From contig NC_090620.1 in the NCBI RefSeq assembly GCF_004359215.1, forward strand, positions 4,141,884 to 4,175,168: a DNA stretch of 33,285 nt. The letters are read 5' to 3'. This document shows, piece after piece, positions 27,976-33,285 of this stretch (position 1 is the stretch's first letter; every line of letters starts with the position of its first letter). The notes beneath the pieces are model-generated. The model searched no databases. It saw nothing but the letters and a program-made list of their open reading frames with translations, and was not told the DNA's origin. A program made the translations under genes and the position numbers. Origin of the DNA: Bremia lactucae. Taxonomy: Eukaryota; Oomycota; Peronosporomycetes; Peronosporales; Peronosporaceae.

Positions 27976-29235
27976 AATTTTGCCACTATATTGTTCAGGA
28001 TGATGAGGGTAACCTCATCCCCTGGGGTATTTACACACAATGTTTGTGTGTGAGGAGAAACTTCCGTCAAAAGGCCTGCAAATTCTTTGACGTTGCTGGA
28101 TCAGTAGGGCGCTCCGCACCTACAGACCCCGACCGTTTTTTTGACGATCCGCCCCGCTGTTGCGATTTCGCAACAGCGTCAGATCCGCGTCCTCCGCTGT
28201 TCCTAGCGAGAGGTCGGTCTTTTTGCTCAGTGTTTTAATGCAATGGCCGTGGAGCACTTCACTCATATGCGTAGTGGCCAGTCTTTTGACATCGACTCCA
28301 TTTTTGTAACTGTTTGTAACTTCAAAATCGAGTTTTTTTGCTCTCTACATACGGGAGATCCTGGGGTTCTGGACCTCCGTTTTCTTGTCGTCTCGGTGGA
28401 CGATATGCTTCCGAGCGGACGAAAGCTTGTTTCAGGCTAAAGCCCTCCTGTTTCGCTATAGAGATCGCTTGGTCAAGCGAACCTAATTCTAGCCGCAACA
28501 GGTGGGTCTTAAGAGGTCCGTCTGCAAAACCTTTAACACACAGTCACCTGTGTTTGTTCATCAATTGGATGACAGATGGTACAACTGACCAGGTATCGTA
28601 TATGTTGGGCATAAGCCGGAATGTCACGCTTGCCCTGCTTCAAATCCAGGAGCTCGGGTCGAGCCCTGAATTCGGCACGTGGCAGCTTAAATGTTTATCT
28701 GAGCCGGATCTTAAAGACCTTATACGACTCAAAAATTAAAGAGTCGTAAAGCTTGAGCCTCAACGCCCAAGATATGGAACGTCCGGCTAAGTTGAACATG
28801 CCAAATTTCACTTTCGTCGCATCATTACTGATACGACGAGCTTCTATGGCGTCGTCTACCTCGACGAACCATCTGAAAGGGAGTCGCCTTCGACTGCCTT
28901 AAACTTAGATATTTCTATCTTTAAGCTTTGGGTCGACGTGGAAGCGTCGGCCTATAAGCAGCATATAAATGCTACTGTCTCAACAGTTCCATCTGTTGAG
29001 CACCCTGTTCTCTCAACACCTCCGTGTGTTGAGAGCCTTGCTGGTGAAGCAAGGCTACTTTTTCTTGGGCCCGTCGAGTTCGTGTTGAATGAACTCGGCT
29101 ATGCAGCTGCATGTTGCTCGTCCCTTTGTAGAGCGAACAACATGGCGCTAACGGGTGATCAACGTTCGGACTTGGGAGGAGCACACTGGCACGTAGCAGC
29201 TTGTCATCCTCCGTTGCTTCTCTATTCAAGGACAT
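27976..29235 (-). pseudogene. G2 copy B Gag
   Basis: The start is an ATG at 29235 in a frame ending RRAQEKVALLHQQGSQHTEV, LREQGAQQMELLRQ: a Gln-rich coiled-coil N-terminus. The core follows in another frame near 28890-28780 (RWFVEVDDAIEARRISNDAT, KVKFGMFNLAGR). Near 28540-28400 it reads VKGFADGPLKTHLLRLELGS, LDQAISIAKQEGF, and near 28290 RCQKTGHYAYE, where the last Cys codon of the CCHC knuckle has become TGA. A basic tail (RPLARNSGGRGSDAVAKSQQ) continues to about 28140. At least three frameshifts. Gag would form the particle. Confidence 0.75.
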
Positions 29236-29506
29236 CGTTGCAATTGGGGATTTTCAATTCGGTCTCACGAGTTTTTTTACCAATTAAAAGCTACTTGCAA
29301 GATCCAAAACTCTCGTGAAACATAGCCCCAATGCTGGCCCGCCTACGGCCGGACTCATACGTTCGACCGCTCTCCATTCAAGGTCACCAAAATGTGTGAA
29401 CCTTTTACGCGTTGCGCGATAGCCTTCTTGGGGGTCTAAAAGCTTCGTCCATCTTCATCCAACATATCCATGTTGGAATGAACGTGCAAAGTCCTTTGAC
29501 GGACAA

Positions 29507-29519
29507 CGAAGTGCTACCA
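29507..29519 (-). other. Primer-binding site of G2 copy B
   Basis: On the minus strand, directly inside the LTR end GTTACA and two C bases, lies TGGTAGCACTTCG. The TGG start, complementary to a tRNA CCA end, and the position define it as the minus-strand primer site. It fixes copy B's orientation as minus and its LTR edge at 29522. The tRNA species is not determined. Confidence 0.6.
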
Positions 29520-29521
29520 GG

Positions 29522-29750
29522 TGTAACGGGTCATCTTTTGCTTGTACTGACAACTGTACTAGTCAACCTACACTGATTGCAGTGAAGGTGAAGTGCCTCG
29601 ATTGCTTTACGTATACGCCGAGCAGAAGAAGTTTATAAGTAGCTAACAAGTCTTAGATAATAACGATAATGTCAGTTTGTTTGATAGAATTTCGAAACTA
29701 TAAAATACAATTAAATCTTATTTATTAGGACCCTCTTATTGCTAATAATT
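29522..29750 (-). repeat. G2 5' LTR fragment (copy B)
   Basis: The sequence starts TGTAACGGG and aligns to the left 130 bases of the copy A LTR (CTAGT..A..TACACTGATT.CAGTG, then GTGCCTCGA and TACAC/TACGCC blocks). Similarity fades after about 29650 and no GTTACA end is seen, so the outer part is truncated or too diverged. The boundary near 29750 is a guess. Confidence 0.55.
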
Positions 29751-29991
29751 GCTCTTCGTAACACTTTGCGAATCGCCTCGATGCAAGGGCTTATACATAA
29801 GTACGCACAATTTGAACAATTAAACGTTGCAACAAGGCCTTACATAAAAAAGCAGCTATAATGTCAAAACCGATACAATACTCGCAAACGAGATTATTAA
29901 AGCAAGCATACAATTCCTCAAAACCGATACTGGCAATCAAACCGAAACTCTTGTGGCTCGTTGACCGCAAATTGATCACTTCGTCTGCTTG
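29751..29991. other. Spacer between retrotransposon and host gene
   Basis: This holds no frame I can support on +. A minus-strand frame (30036-29791) has an ATG and 81 codons but resembles nothing I know and overlaps the first exon and intron of the FUN14-type gene. It probably contains that gene's promoter, with AT-rich sequence at 29700-29760. Confidence 0.4.
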
Positions 29992-30720
29992 ATGTCCATC
30001 CGCGTCCGCTCTCAATTGTGTAAGCGTAATTGACATAACTTAAGAAAAACGCGACTAATAACTGTCGCTCTATTGCTAGTCTCTATCCGCCTGCAGTCAC
30101 CTAAGTTTGGGGTGCGTGGCGTGTCTACCGTAAAGACACGGCTACAACCGCGCGCTTTCTCTCGCATTTCGCAGATAGCCGTGACTAGTGCAGTGCTGAG
30201 TGCATCCGCATCGCTGCTTTTTAAGGATTCCGCGCAGTGTCAAGTTGGGATGCTGCTCTCGGCTGCGGTGCGGTTTATTGATGAGAAACTTTAATTGGAT
30301 TATTAATCGATTGCTGTCATTTAGGATGGACCCTCCGGCAGTGGAGGCCCAGCAAAGAAAGGCGATTCTTTTGAGCAAATGATTGATGCAGTGTTGGCTA
30401 ACTGCGGCGGGCTCACTTTGGCAGGTGGTTTAGGCTTCTGTTCGGGCTACGCGCTTAAGCAAGTAGGCAAGGCTGCGGCTCTGGCAGTCGGGATCTTCTT
30501 TATCGTCGGGCAAGCGGCTGCGTACAGTGGATATATCGAAATCAATTGGGGAAAAGTGCAAAAGGACATGAACAAGCAAGTCGACCATAACGGAAACGGC
30601 AAGATTGACAGCAAGGACGTGAAGCTCTGGTATCGGAAATTGTATACAATTCTAAAAAAGAATTTGTCTTCGTCCGCGGGCTTCTCAACCGGTTTTGCGC
30701 TCGGTATTTACTGCTCGTAA
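29992..30720 (+). CDS. FUN14-domain mitochondrial membrane protein (three exons)
   Basis: Inferred exons are 29992-30019, 30080-30243 and 30325-30720, giving 195 residues. The ATG at 29992 is needed because the frame of exon 2 has no ATG. Intron 1 (60 nt) has a GTAAGC donor, CTAAT branch and CTAG acceptor; intron 2 (81 nt) runs GTTGGG to TTTAG. Both keep the frame. The N-terminus is Arg-rich without acids (MSIRVRSQLFSIRLQSPKFG), like a mitochondrial presequence. The FUN14 core follows: GGLTLAGGLGFCSGYALKQV, a hydrophobic helix (residues 114-133) and a final GFSTGFALGIYCS. Between them is an EF-hand-like loop, DHNGNGKIDSKD (residues 151-162). FUN14 proteins sit in the outer mitochondrial membrane and, in animals and fungi, act in mitophagy or membrane organisation. 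No stops or frameshifts; it looks functional. A possible AATAAA lies at 30756. Confidence 0.85.
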
Positions 30721-30814
30721 GGGTAACAAGAAGCTGGTGTTTTGATAAAGTTACAAATAAATTACACGCATAAACCCATGGACGGTGCTACTCTGTATAT
30801 ACAACATTCTATCA

Positions 30815-31887
30815 TTACTCGGTCGGAAATGCCTTGGCAAGGAAGCCCACGATGATCGAACGATCATCAGCGCTAGTGACTCCGATGTTTTTGAGTTCGC
30901 GTGAGAACGCTGGTACGCTGCTGATTCCGTTGCTGATCAAATTAAGTCCCAGCGTGGCGTACAAAATAATTTCTGGTCGCGTAAATGAAAGAAAAATTTG
31001 CTTAGCACCATCCGAGCAAGTGGGGAAGCAATCCTGCCACATTTTTTCACGCATTCGTGATTTCGTATCATTGTCTGCTGCTACCTACACCAGTACAAGC
31101 ATTTAAGATGCTGCGTTCTTAAAGGTAAGCAACGTTACGTCGTACCGAAACATCTATACTTTCGGTCAGATCGGTCGCTTCTTTTATCTTCTGCAATGAC
31201 ATTGAAAAACAAATCAAACAGATTAAGATTTTGTAAGTGGCAACAAGTAGAGATAACAGTCAGGTGCAGCTAAGCAAGGAAGATCATCAGCTGACCATCG
31301 AGCAAACTTCGATGTCGCATCACGTCCAAGCAACAAAATAGCTTCTCCGAGTTCTATCCATGCCATTTCAACACGTATCGTACCAATGGGTCCTTCTCAA
31401 TATAAATCCGATATGCCTCATTTGTACGCAGTCGTGGCGTGTAAAGTTTAATTTTCCATTCCTGGTCAATCATTTATGAGCTTAGTAAACCAAGTGCAAC
31501 ATGTTAGCGAGGAACGCCTTGACGCACCTCCGTCTCGTCGTCATCATAGTCAAACTCAATTGGCGCAATCCAGCCCCTCTCCAAAAGTCTAGACAAGATG
31601 TGACCAGCCATCCTCGTTCTTGCTTCACCCACCAGCGTCGTGGCAGTAGCAGTGGCTGTTGGACCCGTCGAAGCGCTGCCACCCACGACTAGGTCGGCGT
31701 CGCTCTGCTCGCGCTTGGCCGCGGTCATTTGCGTCGTAAAAAGCTGTACGCCGTCACGCTCCAGCCAATCAAACAAGACCGTCTCCACCATGAACTCCAT
31801 ATCGTTCTCGTCCGACGTCTCGAGGATGCCTGCGTGCTCTAGCAGCACCACAAATTCGTCTTCACTCATTTTAACAATGGTCAACAC
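30815..31887 (-). CDS. Unrecognised multi-exon gene, minus strand
   Basis: A first exon (31887-31528, 120 codons) begins MLTIVKMSEDEFVVLLEHAG and is acidic, with a Gly/Ala/Thr spacer and AGHILSRLLERGWIAPIEFD. A GTGCGT donor at 31527 and CAG acceptor before 31461 join it in phase to EWKIKLYTPRLRTNEAYRIY, IEKDPLVRYVLKWHG and a stop at 31354. In another frame protein-like sequence continues to 31223 (VEMAWIELGEAILLLGRDAT, SKFARWSADDLPCLAAPDCY), so a one-base frameshift or a missed intron is likely near 31380. Further open pieces lie at about 31185-31120 and 31080-30815 (PEIILYATLGLNLISNGISS, DDRSIIVGFLAKAFPTE, stop). They may be later exons or a second gene. I recognise no family. It lies tail to tail with the FUN14-type gene, 94 bases apart. 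Confidence 0.45.
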
Positions 31888-32524
31888 ATTGGTTTGCGTC
31901 TACAGTCAAAATGTATATAAATATGTGTCGCTTGCGAGTAATAGCAACAGCTGGGTATTCAATAAGCTGGGCAGTTGTTGCTCTTCATTTTAGGGAAATA
32001 CTGTACTTAATGGCACAAAAGCTTTTCACATGGCAAATTAAGTGGTTGTAGCGCAAGTTAGCATGCTTTTCTTTGCAAAGTTTGTATTAAAGGCTTTCTA
32101 GACCTGAGATGGTTGCGTTTCAGGCATCATTTTGCGATCGAAGCATCAGATTGCACTCCTTTCGGGCGTCATGGCTGGCTCTCACTCCATTAAAAGTTCC
32201 AAAAGATTATGACTTTCACCGTCTCCGTGGGCAACGTGTTATTTAGATAAAGCAAAGATGTCCTAGTCAAAAGCTCCATTGTGGCGGGAGATAGAATCAT
32301 TCCATTAGCGCCTTAATCCTTCCACCAGCGCCTAAATTAAATACTAACCTAACTGTACTTAAAATCTGCTCTTGGACGTTCAACTGAACACGTGGACAGC
32401 GAAGTGATCCTACTGAAACTTTGGCCAGTAAATGGCTTGAAACATGATTCAGGTCTTACTGGTTGGTCTTTCAACTACAAATTCCTTAGCCCGACATTAT
32501 TATTTAATTCATAGTGAAAGCATT
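31888..32524. other. Intergenic region between two divergent host genes
   Basis: The gene on the left reads away on - and the secreted-protein gene on the right reads away on +, so both promoters should lie here. I see no frame, RNA gene or clear repeat. A TATATAAATATG stretch at 31913-31924 lies about 30 bases upstream of the ATG of the minus gene, and AT-rich sequence precedes 32525. No oomycete initiator could be assigned with confidence. Confidence 0.4.
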
Positions 32525-33285
32525 ATGAATAATCACTTTCTTTTCGTGGTCATGTTATTGTTGCTGCTAGATGCCTCCCAAGCTCAAGAAGACAAGTCGA
32601 CAACTAAATTGTCAGGCCAAACTTTGGATGGCTCAATGCCTGATGATCTAAAATTTAATGGCACAAGCGATGGTGTTCCAATACAAGAAATCAATCATGT
32701 CAAGCCTGAACGAAAAGCTCACGTTGATATCGATCTTTCGTCCCAATCGTTGTCACCTACATCTGACTCTAGTAGCCGTACAAAATCAACTGCTTCACTA
32801 AGATGCTTGCATAAAATTGCAGTGCATACTCAAGACGTGGTTGCGGTTGGTCGCCATCAGCGAGCCCCTCAAGCTGCTAGAGACATTATATTATCAACGT
32901 CTCCACGCTCAAGCTTTAAAAGAATACCTGACTTTGAAGCAGCTATCAAAACGCCAGTTTCCTTGCAACCATCCTTGTCTCTCTCGTCACGTTCCGACGG
33001 ATCCAGTATTCCATTAAAAGCAATCGGTCTATCTGGCAGCGGAAGTGGCTCCAAGTACTCCCCGGGGACCGTCACTTTGAAAAACGAGCAACCTGATCTT
33101 CAAAGCACTGCATTAAGACTCGCGGCTTTCTCCAACCAAGCTAATGCAGGTGTCACTCCTTTCACCACTTTAAAAAAAACTGCAAGGGTGGCAACCGACC
33201 GAGCAACGAATCACGACACAATTACTGACAATGACAAAAAACACAACAACTCCGGCTCCGGCAACTCGAACGGCGTCAGCTTCAT
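32525..33285 (+). CDS. Secreted Ser/Thr/Asn/Gly-rich protein, candidate apoplastic or host-directed protein, 3' partial
   Basis: The frame is open from the ATG at 32525 to the last base of the window (253 complete codons), far longer than chance. MNNHFLFVVMLLLLLDASQA is a textbook signal peptide: short N-region, Leu/Val core and Ala-X-Ala-like cleavage site near residue 20. The mature part is polar and low in Cys (one, residue 94), with Ser/Thr-rich stretches, a GSGSGS run and a terminal Asn/Gly/Ser tract, suggesting disorder. One N-glycosylation sequon is at Asn45. There is no RxLR, dEER or LFLAK motif and no recognised domain. Location beside a large repeat block fits the pattern of fast-evolving oomycete secreted genes, but effector function is inference. 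A protein of the cell surface or wall is an alternative. Confidence 0.7.
   Translation, partial: MNNHFLFVVMLLLLLDASQAQEDKSTTKLSGQTLDGSMPDDLKFNGTSDGVPIQEINHVKPERKAHVDIDLSSQSLSPTSDSSSRTKSTASLRCLHKIAVHTQDVVAVGRHQRAPQAARDIILSTSPRSSFKRIPDFEAAIKTPVSLQPSLSLSSRSDGSSIPLKAIGLSGSGSGSKYSPGTVTLKNEQPDLQSTALRLAAFSNQANAGVTPFTTLKKTARVATDRATNHDTITDNDKKHNNSGSGNSNGVSF

Larger units (their letters stand above)
23218..29521 (-). mobile_element. Ty3/Gypsy retrotransposon G2 copy B (minus strand), 3' truncated
   Basis: From 29521 downward: primer-binding site, leader, gag with knuckle, protease, linker with 63-base repeats, RT, integrase, GPY/F, chromodomain and about 930 bases of the 3' region, cut near 23218 before any LTR. 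It aligns with copy A over nearly its whole length. RNase H and neighbouring sequence are deleted between RT and integrase. Copy B supplies the gag start that copy A lacks; copy A supplies the 3' LTR that copy B lacks. Confidence 0.88.

Noticed and set aside
29791..30036. An 81-codon minus frame considered as a possible secreted effector.
   Set aside because: No convincing signal peptide or motif, and it overlaps exon 1 and intron 1 of the FUN14-type gene.
30073..30294. A + frame of 74 codons taken as a separate small protein starting at 30073.
   Set aside because: The first codon is TTG, not ATG, and the frame runs through an intron. Its first part is exon 2 of the FUN14-type gene.
30834..31106. 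A + strand frame opposite the minus-strand gene.
   Set aside because: The minus frame (PEIILYATLGLNLISNGISS) ends naturally and looks like protein; the + frame is low-quality and overlaps it completely.
31501..31993. Two + strand frames opposite the acidic first exon of the minus gene.
   Set aside because: Ser/Cys/Arg-rich composition is typical of antisense translation; the minus exon has a start, splice donor and coherent acidic sequence.
32817..33075. Short frames on both strands inside the secreted-protein region.
   Set aside because: They lie within the 253-codon open frame that has a signal peptide and reaches the window end.
1..33285. Search for tRNA, rRNA or other structured RNA genes.
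   Set aside because: No cloverleaf or rRNA-like conserved stretch was recognised by eye on either strand; a covariance-model scan would be needed to exclude small RNAs.

Overview
The window looks like a gene-poor, repeat-rich stretch of an oomycete nuclear genome (Phytophthora or downy-mildew type). The evidence is decayed Ty3/Gypsy and Ty1/Copia retrotransposons of the kinds I know from oomycetes, short introns of about 60-80 nt with a GTAAGC-type donor and a CTAAT branch point, and a multi-exon FUN14-family mitochondrial protein gene. The species assignment is inference. There are no bacterial genes, rRNA, tRNA or CRISPR arrays that I can see.

Layout. About 1-29,750 is a mosaic of broken LTR retrotransposons. 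1-4980: Ty3/Gypsy element G1 on +, in order gag, CCHC zinc knuckle, RT, RNase H, integrase, GPY/F and chromodomain. 5080-5666: a Gypsy gag piece on -. 5667-7025: no gene, with a possible LTR end plus primer-binding site at 6581-6617. 7026-7213: a stray copy of the G2 3' region. 7214-14233: Gypsy element G2 copy A on -, from 3' LTR back to the gag C-terminus. 14234-15454: Copia fragment C1 on +. 15455-18960: Copia element C2 on +, with related LTR sequence at both ends. 18961-20670: Copia fragment C3 on -. 20671-21060: LTR and pol tail of Copia C5 on -. 21106-21713: Copia fragment C4 on +. 21714-23217: a second G1-family copy on +. 23218-29521: G2 copy B on -, followed by its 5' LTR fragment from 29522. 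All carry stops, frameshifts and deletions, so none looks autonomous. They share the usual logic: Gag forms the particle, protease matures it, RT/RNase H copies the RNA, and integrase with the chromodomain inserts the cDNA.

About 29,750-33,285 is host sequence. A three-exon FUN14-domain gene (29992-30720, +) has a predicted mitochondrial presequence and an EF-hand-like loop. It faces, tail to tail, an unrecognised multi-exon gene on - (30815-31887). At the right edge a long open frame (32525 to the window end, +) encodes a signal-peptide-bearing, Ser/Thr/Asn/Gly-rich secreted protein of unknown function, cut by the window.

Most unusual features: a 47-nt inverted duplication dropped into the RT of C2; arrays of perfect TGACGTCA palindromes in three Copia LTRs; a possible antisense reading frame between the chromodomain and 3' LTR of both G2 copies; a cluster of dyad-symmetric sequences in and beside the G2 LTR; and a 21-residue tandem repeat in the G2 protease-RT linker.
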